Position numbers and translations under genes: made by a program | Origin: Ascidiaceihabitans sp039975415 | Lineage (GTDB): Bacteria > Pseudomonadota > Alphaproteobacteria > Rhodobacterales > Rhodobacteraceae | Direction: 5' to 3' (one strand) | Length of the DNA: 64,000 bases | Assembly: GCF_039975415.1 (NCBI RefSeq) | Contig: NZ_JBDWHD010000010.1 | Notes under the pieces: model-generated | The model's input: only the letters and a program-made list of their open reading frames with translations | What the model was told of the DNA's origin: nothing | The model's database searches: none | In this document: positions 34,581 through 43,977 of the stretch, piece by piece | How the letters are laid out: the number at the start of each line of letters is the position of its first letter | Position numbering within the stretch: the stretch's first letter is position 1

Positions 34581-35597
34581 TTAGCGGAAGGGGGGGCTGT
34601 AAAGCAAGCCGCCGTCTGTCCACTGTGCGTTCAGGCCACGAGCCAGACCGATTGGAGTGGATTCGCCGATGTTCTTTTCGAACACTTCACCGTAGTTGCC
34701 ACCAACGGACAGAGCTTTCATCGCCCAGTCTGCTTCCAGACCCAGCATTTTGCCCAATTCGCCTTCGGCGCCCAAGAGACGGTTGATCTCTGGGTTGTTT
34801 GTACCGGCAGACATCTCGGTGATGTTTGCAGATGTCACGCCCAGCTCTTCAGCAGAGATCATCGCGTTCAAAGTCCAGCGAACAACGTCGCCCCATTCGT
34901 TGTCGCCGTGGCGAACAAGTGGGCCGAGTGGCTCTTTGGAGATGATTTCTGGCAACAGAACGTGGTCACCTGGGTTTTCGAATGTGGCACGTGTCGCAGC
35001 CAGACCGGATGCGTCTGTTGTGTACGTGTCGCATGCGCCCGCAAGATACTGCTGCTGGCCTTCGGCGTTTGTTTCAATAGGCACTGGCTCATAGGAGATG
35101 TTGTTGGAACGGAAGAAGTCCGCCAAGTTCAGCTCTGTTGTTGTACCAGTTTGGATGCAGACAGTCGCGCCGTCCAGATCCTTAGCAGAGGACACGCCCA
35201 ATGCTTTTGGAACCATGAAGCCTTGGCCGTCATAGTAGTTCACGCCAACGAATGTGAACTTCAGGTCCACGTCGCGCGAGAATGTCCAAGTTGTGTTACG
35301 TGCCAGCATGTCGATTTCGCCAGACGCCAACGCCGTAAAGCGTGTTTTGCCTGTTGTTGGAACGAATTCAACGGCGTTGCCGTCACCCAAAACAGCGGCT
35401 GCAACGGCGCGACATACTGCGACGTCGAAACCTTTCCATTCACCGTTTGCGTCTGGTGCGGCAAAGCCAACCAGACCCGTTGTTACGCCACAGTTCAGCT
35501 TGCCGCGTGCTTTTACGTCGTCAAGCGTACCGGCCGCTGCTGCGCCAGCCGCAAGGCCAGCTACTGTCAGCGCACCAAAAAATACGGATGTTTTCAT
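34581..35597 (-). CDS. aapJ: General amino-acid-binding periplasmic protein AapJ
   Basis: The 338-residue protein begins MKTSVFFGALTVAGLAAGAA with a cleavable signal peptide. It continues TLDDVKARGKLNCGVTTGLV and GKTRFTALASGEIDMLARNT, hallmarks of the amino-acid-binding family 3 in the AapJ/BztA subgroup. It captures diverse amino acids in the periplasm. The start at 35597 follows GAGG. It is the first gene of the operon; the 195-base upstream region contains small palindromes but no promoter I can assign with confidence. Confidence 0.93.
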   Translation of the reverse strand: MKTSVFFGALTVAGLAAGAAAAGTLDDVKARGKLNCGVTTGLVGFAAPDANGEWKGFDVAVCRAVAAAVLGDGNAVEFVPTTGKTRFTALASGEIDMLARNTTWTFSRDVDLKFTFVGVNYYDGQGFMVPKALGVSSAKDLDGATVCIQTGTTTELNLADFFRSNNISYEPVPIETNAEGQQQYLAGACDTYTTDASGLAATRATFENPGDHVLLPEIISKEPLGPLVRHGDNEWGDVVRWTLNAMISAEELGVTSANITEMSAGTNNPEINRLLGAEGELGKMLGLEADWAMKALSVGGNYGEVFEKNIGESTPIGLARGLNAQWTDGGLLYSPPFR

Positions 35598-35792
35598 TTT
35601 AACCTCTTCCTGATTTTCCACCGTTTTTACGGTAGATGCTTTGGCACGTTATGTGCCTTAGGCGATACCACACGAGATTGCCTCGTTGGTGGCGCTTAGT
35701 GTGGTCGCAAACGTCCAAAAAGGTCAAGGGTGAGATGATCATTTTACCAGACAGAAATCCGTGATTGGACATCGATTACGCTTGCCTTTGCT

Positions 35793-36506
35793 TCAGCCTG
35801 CACGAGAAGCGTCAAAAAAGCGCTTTGCGTGCATAAAAGCAGTCTGTTTTACCGCAATCAGCGCTTGCGCTTCATCATCTTCGCCCCACTGTTCTTCTTG
35901 CCAAAGTTCATCCAATCGCGACATGGTCCAGATATCTTCGATGGGCATTTGATCGTAGGCCGCTGCAAAACCAAGAATCAGTGACCCCGACATGCTAACC
36001 AAGTCGTGAAACCCCGCCAATTCGAACGCGTTTAATGCATGTGTTCTGTCGTTCAACGTGGCCAGCGACGCGGGGTCTTGCGGGACGTGAATGACGCCAG
36101 TGCGTGGCTCAAGTTTGGCATTCAAAAAGGTTTCAGACCAGTTCAGAACCGGATCCCAAGCCGCCGCTTGCCGTGCCACCAATTCCGCAGGCGATTGCGC
36201 CCGATAACACAGCAAATCACTGTCGCCATAAGCTGCCAGCATGTCAGCCACTTCGGCGTGTTGCACGCGCACCTTGTCGATGGCGGCATTTGCGCTGCGG
36301 GTGAAAGGCATCGTGTTTGGGTCCACCTTTTCCAATTGTGCGTCCCATTCCGCTGCAATCGCTTGTGCCATGGCTTGCGTCGGTACATGTAACGCGGCCT
36401 TGGCCGGCGTCTTCACTGGACGACCATCAAGCTCCACGGCAAAACCACCGTCCACTTCCTGCACATCCGCGTTTGTCCAAAACCGTTTCGGGGCCCAATC
36501 GCTCAT
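35793..36506 (-). CDS. ATP12-type F1-ATPase assembly chaperone
   Basis: This 237-residue protein starts MSDWAPKRFWTNADVQEVDG and contains GRPVKTPAKAALHVPTQAMA and DSDLLCYRA, characteristic of ATP12 proteins that help assemble the F1 ATPase alpha subunit. The start at 36506 overlaps the HAD phosphatase stop (ATGA). It is the last gene of the degP-rarA-crcB-rluC-HAD-atp12 chain. Confidence 0.92.
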   Translation of the reverse strand: MSDWAPKRFWTNADVQEVDGGFAVELDGRPVKTPAKAALHVPTQAMAQAIAAEWDAQLEKVDPNTMPFTRSANAAIDKVRVQHAEVADMLAAYGDSDLLCYRAQSPAELVARQAAAWDPVLNWSETFLNAKLEPRTGVIHVPQDPASLATLNDRTHALNAFELAGFHDLVSMSGSLILGFAAAYDQMPIEDIWTMSRLDELWQEEQWGEDDEAQALIAVKQTAFMHAKRFFDASRAG

Positions 36507-37186
36507 TGTTTGTTTTCCCACATCTCGTTCAAAACGTCAGGCAATGCCTGAAAATTATCAACCGTCCGTGTAGCGCGCCCCAGGCGATCGCGCCCATGAT
36601 AGCCCCACGTCACCCCAACAGATCGCACGCCCGCACTCGCCGCCATGTCCATATCAAAGCTGGTGTCACCCACCATAACCGCATGCTGCGCATCGACGCC
36701 CGTTTCTTGCAAAGCGCTCAGGATCATCGCGGGGTGCGGTTTGGATGGGTGAAAATCTGCAACCTGCTGTGTGACAAATTTAGGCGCCAGATCGAAGGCC
36801 TCTAGCAACTTGTCGAGCCCCCGTTTGGATTTACCCGTCGCTACACCCAGCAAAACGTCCGGCACATCGTGCAGCGCATTCAAACACTCCAGCGCACCGG
36901 GATACAGCGGCGACGATGCAGCTACACCCGTTTCTTCGCGGTGCGCCATAAAGGCTGATTTATAGGCAGCGGACAGTGCCTCATGGGCGGCCGCGCTAGC
37001 GTTTGGGGCCAAAAGCGGCATCAACATATGCAAAGACAACCCCACGCCACCCAAAATGTCAGCCCGTTCAGGGGCCGCCAATCCGACTTCGGAAAACGCC
37101 GTTTTCATACACGCCACAATGACGGCCTGGCTGTCGATCAATGTGCCATCGACATCGAAAATGACCAAACGCAAAGGCGCGTCCAT
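36503..37186 (-). CDS. HAD-family phosphatase (Gph/CbbY-like)
   Basis: The 227-residue hydrolase carries HAD motif I DVDGTLIDS near residue 11, motif II in GVATGKSKRG, motif III Lys in KPHPAMI and motif IV VGDTSFDMDMA. It has a helical cap of the phosphoglycolate/beta-phosphoglucomutase type. The substrate is not fixed by the sequence. The start at 37186 overlaps the rluC stop (TAATG). Confidence 0.9.
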   Translation of the reverse strand: MDAPLRLVIFDVDGTLIDSQAVIVACMKTAFSEVGLAAPERADILGGVGLSLHMLMPLLAPNASAAAHEALSAAYKSAFMAHREETGVAASSPLYPGALECLNALHDVPDVLLGVATGKSKRGLDKLLEAFDLAPKFVTQQVADFHPSKPHPAMILSALQETGVDAQHAVMVGDTSFDMDMAASAGVRSVGVTWGYHGRDRLGRATRTVDNFQALPDVLNEMWENKQ

Positions 37187-38226
37187 TACAGCGCCTCGAA
37201 CGGATCTTCTGCAGCCAGATCTTCGGTCCATCCGAAGGTGTCCCACGCATGCACCATATGATCAGGCAGCTCAGCCGTCACAGTAATGGGTTTGCGCGTT
37301 TCGGGATGCTCAAAGCGCATCATACGGGCGTGCAAATGCAACTTTTTGGAAATCGTGCCGCCCAACTGTGCGCCCCATCCGTCACCCATGTTTTCTTGGC
37401 CTGACCCGCCATATTTGCCATCACCAATGATCGGATGGCCAATTTCAGACATATGGACGCGCAATTGGTGTGTGCGGCCCGTAAGCGGTTCCATCGCGAC
37501 CCACGCGGCACGCGACGCCACGCGGTACAGCGTTGCATACAAAGTATGCGCGCGCTTGGCGCCGGGGGTGTTGTCCACATCACGCGGGTGCAAAGCGACC
37601 ATCTTTTCGCCTTCACCAGAGCGGCCATGCCCGCCCGCCTTCACCACACCAAAGCGGATTTCGCCCAGATACGGCGTCGGCACGCCTGCCACCAAGGCCC
37701 AATAGATTTTGCGCGTTTGCTTGTGGCGCAATGCTTCGGTCAGCGATTTCGCTGCCATGCGTGTGCGTGCCAGCAACAACACACCCGATGTGTCTTTGTC
37801 CAGTCGGTGCACAAGGCGCGGTTTTTCGTCGTAGTCGAACATCAAGGCTTCACATAGCCCATCCACATGTCGCGTCTGACCCGACCCGCCTTGGGTGGGG
37901 AGGCCTGCGGGTTTGTTGATGGCAATGACGTGATCGTCTTTGTAAATCACGCAAGCACGGATCATCTTGGCATCTGCGTCAGAAACCTTGCGCTTGTGCT
38001 CAGGTTCCGGGGCCTGATTGTCCGGTAGGGGTGGAATCCGAATGGATTGGCCAACTTCAAGACGGGTCGATGCCTTTACACGCCCCCCGTCCACACGCAA
38101 ATCCCCTTTGCGACACATCTTTTCAACACGCCCTTGCGGGATATGCGGAAACATCTTTTTGAACCACCGATCAAGACGCTGTTCGCCTTCATCTTTGCCC
38201 ACTGTTAATATTTGAACACGGCTCAT
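37186..38226 (-). CDS. 23S rRNA pseudouridine synthase, RluC/D family
   Basis: The 346-residue enzyme has an N-terminal S4 RNA-binding domain (EQRLDRWFKKMFPHIPQGRV and onward) and the catalytic motif HRLDKDTSGVLLLA with the nucleophilic Asp. GRTHQLRVH follows near the end of the catalytic fold. It makes pseudouridines in 23S rRNA; RluC is the likeliest member. The start overlaps crcB (ATGA) and the end overlaps the HAD gene. Confidence 0.92.
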   Translation of the reverse strand: MSRVQILTVGKDEGEQRLDRWFKKMFPHIPQGRVEKMCRKGDLRVDGGRVKASTRLEVGQSIRIPPLPDNQAPEPEHKRKVSDADAKMIRACVIYKDDHVIAINKPAGLPTQGGSGQTRHVDGLCEALMFDYDEKPRLVHRLDKDTSGVLLLARTRMAAKSLTEALRHKQTRKIYWALVAGVPTPYLGEIRFGVVKAGGHGRSGEGEKMVALHPRDVDNTPGAKRAHTLYATLYRVASRAAWVAMEPLTGRTHQLRVHMSEIGHPIIGDGKYGGSGQENMGDGWGAQLGGTISKKLHLHARMMRFEHPETRKPITVTAELPDHMVHAWDTFGWTEDLAAEDPFEAL

Positions 38227-38579
38227 GCCGCACCTCCTTTGGCAAGCCAAAGGCCCGCAAAACAAGCCAACAGCGACAAAATCACCGAGGCCAGAACATA
38301 TGTACCCGCCGTCGCCAACCGTCCATCCTGAACGAGGCGCATGGTATCAAGAGAAAACGTCGAAAACGTCGTGAAGCCGCCCAAGACACCCGTCATCAGG
38401 AAGGGCAGTAAAGCTGGCGATTTGTCCATCGCCACAACCCAAACCACGCCGATCACAAATGATCCACACACGTTGATGGCAAGCGTACCCAACGGAAAGG
38501 CAAACGCCATTCCCAAGAGATAGCGTAAAGACGCGCCCAACGCCCCGCCCAACGCCACAAAGATCATCGTTTTCATCAT
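38223..38579 (-). CDS. crcB: Fluoride ion channel CrcB/Fluc
   Basis: This protein of 118 residues has four hydrophobic segments and the family motifs GGALGASLRYLLG, the Asn in TLAINVCGSFVIG and GVLGGFTTFSTFSLD with the Phe residues lining the pore. It forms a dual-topology dimer that expels fluoride. The start is ATGATG at 38579/38576 without a strong ribosome site, 37 bases after rarA. No fluoride riboswitch is recognisable nearby. Confidence 0.9.
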   Translation of the reverse strand: MMKTMIFVALGGALGASLRYLLGMAFAFPLGTLAINVCGSFVIGVVWVVAMDKSPALLPFLMTGVLGGFTTFSTFSLDTMRLVQDGRLATAGTYVLASVILSLLACFAGLWLAKGGAA

Positions 38580-38616
38580 GGGGCGTCTGTTGCGTGTCGC
38601 AGCCCCAGAGTCAAGT

Positions 38617-39924
38617 TCAGCCTCGGGTTTCGCGCTTGGCGCGTAGCTTCGCAAAATAGTCGACGCGCTTTTTCAATTCGCGCTCAAAGCCCCGCTCCAC
38701 CGGATCGTAAAGAACCGGCCGCCCCATGCCGTCAGGGAAATAGTTCTGCCCCGAAAACCCGTCTTCCGCATCATGATCGTAGGCATAGCCGTCGCCGTAC
38801 CCTTGGTCCTTCATCAAAGATGTGGGGGCATTGAGGATATGTTTCGGGGGCAATTTGGATCCGGTTTCCTTGGCAGCACGTCGCGCAGATTTATAAGCGA
38901 CGTAAGTTGCGTTGGATTTGGGGGCTAGGGCCACATAGGTCACAGCCTGCGCCAGCGCCAGTTCACCTTCCGGGCTGCCAAGGCGTTCATACGTTTCCCA
39001 TGACTGCAGACACACTGCCTGCGCCTGTGGATCCGCAAGTCCGATGTCTTCAACAGCCATTCGCGTGATGCGCCGTGCCAGAAAACGCGGATCTTCGCCC
39101 CCTTCCAACATACGTGCAAACCAGTACAGCGCTGCATCAGGGTCTGACCCGCGCACAGATTTATGTAACGCACTGATCAAGTTGTAATGTGCATCGCCGC
39201 CTTTGTCGTATTGGGCCGCGCGGCGCATCAGGCGATTGCCCAACGCCTGCGGATCAAGCTTGCCTTCAACGGTCCATGCCGCAACCTGTTCGACCAGATT
39301 AAGCAACGCACGCCCGTCGCCATCGGCCATTTCAAGCAGGGCTTCACGCGCGTGCCCGTCCAATGGCAACGCGCGGTCCAGTTCTTGCTCTGCTCTTTGC
39401 GCCAAACGCTCAAGGTCCGCTAAGTCAAGGCGATCCAGTACCAAGACCTGCGCCCGCGACATAACGGCTGCGTTCAGTTCAAAAGACGGGTTTTCGGTGG
39501 TGGCTCCCACAAGCAGAATGGTGCCATCTTCCATATGCGGCAAAAATCCGTCTTGTTGCGCTTTGTTAAAGCGGTGGATCTCGTCAACAAACAGCAAAGT
39601 GCCCTGCCCGTTCTGTCGACGTATCTTGGCCGCTTCAAACACTTTTCGCAGGTCCGGAACCCCTGTGAAAATGGCCGATATCTGCACAAAATGCAGATCG
39701 GTTTCATGGGCCAACAACCGCGCTATTGTCGTTTTTCCGACCCCAGGCGGGCCCCAGAAAATCAACGATGTCAACGCCCCTGCCCCCAACATCACCGACA
39801 GCGGGCCCTCTGGCCCCAACACTTGCGATTGACCAATGACCTCTTGCAAGGTTTTGGGCCGCAGACGGTCGGCCAAGGGGCGTGGCATGTCCGGCTTGGG
39901 TTGGTCGCCAAAAAGATCAGACAT
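38617..39924 (-). CDS. rarA: Replication-associated recombination protein RarA
   Basis: The 435-residue AAA+ ATPase has Walker A GPPGVGKTT near residue 58, Walker B VDEIHRFN and the typical C-terminal part with HYNLISALHKSVRGSDPDA. It acts at stalled forks with the single-strand-binding protein and is related to clamp loaders. The start at 39924 (MSDLFGDQ) overlaps the protease stop as TGATG. Confidence 0.94.
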   Translation of the reverse strand: MSDLFGDQPKPDMPRPLADRLRPKTLQEVIGQSQVLGPEGPLSVMLGAGALTSLIFWGPPGVGKTTIARLLAHETDLHFVQISAIFTGVPDLRKVFEAAKIRRQNGQGTLLFVDEIHRFNKAQQDGFLPHMEDGTILLVGATTENPSFELNAAVMSRAQVLVLDRLDLADLERLAQRAEQELDRALPLDGHAREALLEMADGDGRALLNLVEQVAAWTVEGKLDPQALGNRLMRRAAQYDKGGDAHYNLISALHKSVRGSDPDAALYWFARMLEGGEDPRFLARRITRMAVEDIGLADPQAQAVCLQSWETYERLGSPEGELALAQAVTYVALAPKSNATYVAYKSARRAAKETGSKLPPKHILNAPTSLMKDQGYGDGYAYDHDAEDGFSGQNYFPDGMGRPVLYDPVERGFERELKKRVDYFAKLRAKRETRG

Positions 39925-41303
39925 CAGATGCGAAACCGCAATTGCACCCGCGATGCACCGCGGATCACTTCCAAACGCACCCAACGGCCAGCGTCTTGCA
40001 ATGCGCGGGCCACATCTTGCGGCGAGGAAACATCTGTGTCGTCGACCCGTGCGACCACATCACCACGGCGCAGACCGACGCGCACAGCGACGGGGCCCGG
40101 ATCAACGACCACGACGCCTTTTGCATTCAGTTGGAGGTTCAATTCATTGATCACCGCTGGATTGATCTGCGCCAAAGACAGCCCTTCCAACACATCGCGA
40201 CGCCCCAAAATGGTGGCATTGCGCGGCGGCGTGTCTGGGGCTGCAATCAGCGACACCGGAACCGTATCCTGTTGCCCTTCGCGCACCCGCGTGACTTGGG
40301 ATGTGTTGCCAAGGCCCGCGACACTCATCCGGAATACCATTTCGGATGGCGTGTTCACCGCCAACCCATCTACGGCCACAATCACATCGCCCACTTGAAA
40401 GCCTGCAGATTGAAAGGGGCTGACGGGGTGCATGCCGGAAATGACGATACCGCCGGGCAACTCAAGACCGAAGGTTTCGGCCATATCCGCGTCGACGGTT
40501 TGACCACTTAGCCCCGCCCAAGGTCGTGCAAACACATCATTGCCTGCATCGGCTTGTTCGACAAACGCACGCACCAGATCCGCTGGAATCGCAAAGCCGA
40601 TGCCGTTGGAACCACCAGAGCGGGACAGAATCCGCGTATTGATGCCAATCACGCGGCCCGACATGTCGATCAAAGCGCCACCGGAATTGCCCGGGTTAAT
40701 AGGGGCATCTGTTTGGATAAAATACCCCCGCCCATTGCCATTTGATGCGCCGGATCGCGCCAGACCGGACACGATTCCACTGCTGACAGTTTGGCCTACG
40801 CCAAAGGGGTTGCCGATGGCCAAGACCAGTTCACCAACCTGCACTTCGTCGCTGGGGCGCAAATCAAGGCTGGGCAAGTTCGAAGCATCCTCAAGCTGCA
40901 AAATCGCCAAATCACTGTCTTCATCCCCCAATAGAACGCGCGCAGAGTATTCCCGGCGATCGTTCAGAACCACGCGAATATCGGTGGCCATGCCAACGAC
41001 ATGGTAGTTGGACACAACGATCCCATCTGAGGTCAAAATCACACCGGAACCGAGAGAGTTTTGAACGCGCGGCTCGCGCGGGCCGCTTTGGAAAAAGCGT
41101 TCAAAAAAGGGATCTTCCATAAAGGTGTTGCGCCGCGCTTGGGTGACGCGTTTGGTGTATATGTTGACAACGGCCGGGGTCGCCTTTTGGACCAATGGCA
41201 CGAAGCTGAGTTGAACTTCGGTCTGACTGGTCGGGACCCGCTGGTCCGCAAAAACAGGCAGCGTCAAAAGTGTAAGGGCAAGGCTGGCAAATATGTGTTT
41301 CAT
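39924..41303 (-). CDS. Periplasmic serine protease of the DegP/DegQ family
   Basis: The 459-residue protein starts with signal peptide MKHIFASLALTLLTLPVFA. The trypsin-like triad is visible: His in SNYHVVG, Asp in DEDSDLAIL and Ser in NPGNSGGAL. Two PDZ domains follow (about residues 255-350 and 365-455). It degrades or holds misfolded envelope proteins. The start at 41303 is set by the signal peptide. It is the first gene of the overlapping six-gene chain, just behind the rplQ terminator. Confidence 0.92.
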   Translation of the reverse strand: MKHIFASLALTLLTLPVFADQRVPTSQTEVQLSFVPLVQKATPAVVNIYTKRVTQARRNTFMEDPFFERFFQSGPREPRVQNSLGSGVILTSDGIVVSNYHVVGMATDIRVVLNDRREYSARVLLGDEDSDLAILQLEDASNLPSLDLRPSDEVQVGELVLAIGNPFGVGQTVSSGIVSGLARSGASNGNGRGYFIQTDAPINPGNSGGALIDMSGRVIGINTRILSRSGGSNGIGFAIPADLVRAFVEQADAGNDVFARPWAGLSGQTVDADMAETFGLELPGGIVISGMHPVSPFQSAGFQVGDVIVAVDGLAVNTPSEMVFRMSVAGLGNTSQVTRVREGQQDTVPVSLIAAPDTPPRNATILGRRDVLEGLSLAQINPAVINELNLQLNAKGVVVVDPGPVAVRVGLRRGDVVARVDDTDVSSPQDVARALQDAGRWVRLEVIRGASRVQLRFRI

Positions 41304-41373
41304 GTCAAAAGATATGCGCAGAGGGGCGCCCGCATGCAAGCCCTGCTTCGTACTCCCCGGATCTCCACAAACG

Positions 41374-41405
41374 AAAAAAGCCCCCACCATATGGCGAGGG
41401 CTTTC
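41374..41405 (-). terminator. Rho-independent terminator of the rplQ unit
   Basis: The reverse strand folds AAAGCCCTCGCCAT against ATGGTGGGGGCTTT with two mismatches and continues in a T-run. It lies 25 bases after rplQ and marks the end of the ribosomal alpha unit. Confidence 0.88.
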
Positions 41406-41429
41406 AAACTTAAAACGCAGTGATGCGTC

Positions 41430-41849
41430 TTATTCGTCGGCAGCTTCGGCTGCGGCAACGCGGGCTTTGTCTGCGGCGCCTTTGGCGTCGCGGTCGCGGT
41501 CCACGAATTCGATGATAGCCATTGGCGCCATGTCACCATAACGGAAACCGGCTTTCAAAACACGAACATAACCACCTTGGCGGTCTTTGTAGCGTGGGCC
41601 CAGAATGTCGAACAATTTCGTGACGTACTGGTCTTCTTTCAGCTTGGATGCGGCTTGACGACGGGCGTGCAAGTCGCCGCGTTTCGCCAAAGTGATCATT
41701 TTTTCAATGATAGGGCGCAGTTCTTTTGCTTTAGGCAATGTTGTTTTGATTTGCTCATGTTCAATGAGTGAGCCTGCCATGTTGCTGAACAACGCTTTGC
41801 GGTGCTCATGTGTACGATTCAGGCGGCGGTATCCACGTGCGTGACGCAT
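41430..41849 (-). CDS. rplQ: 50S ribosomal protein L17
   Basis: The 139-residue protein starts MRHARGYRRLNRTHEHRKAL, the conserved L17 core, and has an Ala/Asp-rich C-terminal tail with GAADKARVAAAEAADE. L17 is part of the large subunit near the exit tunnel. It ends the alpha block rpsM-rpsK-rpoA-rplQ, separated from rpoA by 202 bases with two hairpins. Confidence 0.97.
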   Translation of the reverse strand: MRHARGYRRLNRTHEHRKALFSNMAGSLIEHEQIKTTLPKAKELRPIIEKMITLAKRGDLHARRQAASKLKEDQYVTKLFDILGPRYKDRQGGYVRVLKAGFRYGDMAPMAIIEFVDRDRDAKGAADKARVAAAEAADE

Positions 41850-41967
41850 ATCTTAGTCTCCAATTTGGTGCCCTCTACGGGCGATTTTACTTTGTCTGGC
41901 CCACAATGCGTGTTGCGGACTCTCCTTGGGGTCAGTGTCTTCCGAAAGGAAGGCGCGAAACCCGATA

Positions 41968-41991
41968 ATTGTCCGCCCTGAGGCGGACAAT
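41968..41991. repeat. Perfect hairpin in the rpoA-rplQ gap
   Basis: ATTGTCCGCC-CTGA-GGCGGACAAT is a perfect 10-base-pair hairpin without a T-run. It may act in RNA processing between the two genes. Confidence 0.6.
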
Positions 41992-42020
41992 GAAAGGGCA
42001 CATTCGGCCCAGTCTTTGTG

Positions 42021-42043
42021 GTAAGGTGGGCGTGTCGCCCACC
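42021..42043 (+). repeat. REP-like palindrome downstream of rpoA
   Basis: GTAAGG, TGGGCG, TGT, CGCCCA, CC. It has the same architecture as the other family members with a different but fully complementary stem. It ends eight bases from the rpoA stop. Confidence 0.7.
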
Positions 42044-42051
42044 CCTATGTC

Positions 42052-43068
42052 TTAAAAGTTATCTTCGAACTTTTTCGCAAGATCTTCGATGTTGTCCGGC
42101 GGCCAGTCTTCGACGTCCATGCCAAGGTGCAAGCCCATACCGGACAGCACTTCTTTGATTTCGTTCAAAGACTTGCGGCCAAAGTTTGGCGTGCGCAGCA
42201 TTTCGGCTTCGGTTTTCTGGATCAGATCGCCAATGTAAACGATGTTGTCGTTCTTTAGGCAGTTTGCAGAACGGACAGACAATTCCAGCTCGTCCACTTT
42301 CTTCAACAGAAGCGGGTTGAACTCGAGACCGTCGTCTTCATCTGCGCGGGATGCTGATTCAGGCTCGTCGAAGTTAACGAAGATGCCCAGCTGGTCCTGC
42401 AAGATACGTGCCGCAAAAGCGACCGCGTCGTCTGGCGTGATGGAACCGTCTGTTTCGACTTTCATCGTCAGTTTGTCATAGTCCAGAACTTGGCCTTCAC
42501 GTGTCGGCTGAACGTCATAAGAGACTTTCTTGACAGGTGAATAGATCGCATCGATCGGGATCAAACCGATTGGCGCATCTTCTGGCTTGTTCTTGTCCGC
42601 TGACACATAGCCTTTGCCGGTGTTCACCGTCAATTCCATGTAAACGTCGGCGCCATCGTCGAGGTGGCAGATCACGTGATCGCGGTTCAGAACCTCGATA
42701 CCAGCGGATTCAGAAATATCGCCAGCCGTCACAACTCCGGGGCCTTTCGCAGAAATAGACAGACGCTTTGGCCCTTCCACTTCCATACGAATGCTGACCT
42801 GCTTGAGGTTCAGGATGATGTCGGTGACGTCTTCACGCACACCGGCAACAGACGAGAATTCGTGCAAAACGTTGTCGATTTGTACAGATGTGATGGCAGC
42901 ACCTTGCAGTGAGCTCATCAATACGCGACGCAGCGCGTTGCCCATTGTCAAACCAAAACCACGTTCAAGCGGTTCTGCAACCACTGTGGCTTGGCGCGCA
43001 GGATCATTGCCCGGCTTTACGTCCAATTGTTGTGGCTTGATCAATTCAGCCCAATTTTTGTGGATCAT
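42052..43068 (-). CDS. rpoA: RNA polymerase alpha subunit
   Basis: This 338-residue protein starts MIHKNWAELIKPQQLDVKPG. The N-terminal assembly domain contains GFGLTMGNALRRVLMSSLQG. The C-terminal DNA-binding domain contains NCLKNDNIVYIGDLIQKTEA and FGRKSLNEIKEVL. Start 43068 has a strong GGAGGGA site; the upstream frame to 43128 is dismissed. Confidence 0.97.
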   Translation of the reverse strand: MIHKNWAELIKPQQLDVKPGNDPARQATVVAEPLERGFGLTMGNALRRVLMSSLQGAAITSVQIDNVLHEFSSVAGVREDVTDIILNLKQVSIRMEVEGPKRLSISAKGPGVVTAGDISESAGIEVLNRDHVICHLDDGADVYMELTVNTGKGYVSADKNKPEDAPIGLIPIDAIYSPVKKVSYDVQPTREGQVLDYDKLTMKVETDGSITPDDAVAFAARILQDQLGIFVNFDEPESASRADEDDGLEFNPLLLKKVDELELSVRSANCLKNDNIVYIGDLIQKTEAEMLRTPNFGRKSLNEIKEVLSGMGLHLGMDVEDWPPDNIEDLAKKFEDNF

Positions 43069-43182
43069 ACGTCCCTCCATTCTTGCTTTTGCCCCATGTC
43101 CGAAAGGCAAAAGCGCCCGAGGTTTCAAAAAAGCGGACAGGGGCCGTGCAAAAACACGCGGCCCCCACCGTAGAAGTTAGTC

Positions 43183-43572
43183 TTAGACGCGGCGGCGCTT
43201 TGGTGGGCGGCAGCCGTTGTGGGCCATTGGCGTCACGTCACGGATCGATGTGATGTTAAAACCTGCAGCCGCCAATGCGCGCAGCGCACTTTCACGACCG
43301 GAACCCGGGCCCTGCACTTCGACTTCCAGCGTTTTCACGCCGTGTTCTTGTGCTTTGCGTCCTGCATCTTCTGCCGCCATCTGCGCCGCATATGGCGTAG
43401 ATTTACGAGAGCCTTTGAAGCCCATCGTGCCAGCAGACGACCAGCTGATTGCGTTGCCTTGAACATCAGAGATCAAGATCTTGGTGTTGTTAAAAGAAGA
43501 GTTCACATGCGCCACACCTGCGGCGATGTTCTTGCGCTCTTTTTTCTTAGTACGTGTCTTATCGCGTGCCAT
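43183..43572 (-). CDS. rpsK: 30S ribosomal protein S11
   Basis: The 129-residue protein contains the S11 signatures VNSSFNNTKILISDVQGNAI, GPGSGRESALRAL and the C-terminal NGCRPPKRRRV. It lies on the small-subunit platform. It follows rpsM by 15 bases in the alpha block. Confidence 0.97.
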   Translation of the reverse strand: MARDKTRTKKKERKNIAAGVAHVNSSFNNTKILISDVQGNAISWSSAGTMGFKGSRKSTPYAAQMAAEDAGRKAQEHGVKTLEVEVQGPGSGRESALRALAAAGFNITSIRDVTPMAHNGCRPPKRRRV

Positions 43573-43587
43573 GATACAGAGCCTCCC

Positions 43588-43956
43588 TTATTTCTTCTTG
43601 CCGGCAATGGCCTTCGCGGGGCCTTTGCGTGTGCGTGCGTTTGTGTGTGTACGCTGACCGCGCACAGGAAGGTTACGACGGTGACGCAAGCCGCGGTAGC
43701 AGCCCAGATCCATCAAGCGTTTGATGTTCATCTGTGTGTCACGGCGCAGGTCGCCTTCAACGGTGTAGTTTTCGTCAATGTGCTCGCGCACTTTCAGAAC
43801 TTCAGCGTCGGACAATTCGTTCACACGACGCGATGCGTCAATGCCAACTGCTTCGCAGATAGCTTGTGCAGATGTTGTACCGATACCGGTGATATATGTG
43901 AGGGCGATTGGAACCCGCTTTGCAGTCGGGATGTTTACGCCGGCAATACGTGCCAC
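43588..43956 (-). CDS. rpsM: 30S ribosomal protein S13
   Basis: This 122-residue protein starts MARIAGVNIPTAKRVPIALT and ends in a basic tail with GQRTHTNARTRKGPAKA. S13 sits in the small-subunit head and contacts the P-site tRNA. It is the first gene of the alpha block. A GC-rich hairpin lies 22 bases upstream of it. Confidence 0.97.
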   Translation of the reverse strand: MARIAGVNIPTAKRVPIALTYITGIGTTSAQAICEAVGIDASRRVNELSDAEVLKVREHIDENYTVEGDLRRDTQMNIKRLMDLGCYRGLRHRRNLPVRGQRTHTNARTRKGPAKAIAGKKK

Positions 43957-43977
43957 GTGAGCTTTCCTTTTCGTTGC

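Noticed and set aside
38580..38616. Fluoride riboswitch before crcB
   Set aside because: The gap to rarA is only 37 bases and shows no riboswitch-like pattern.
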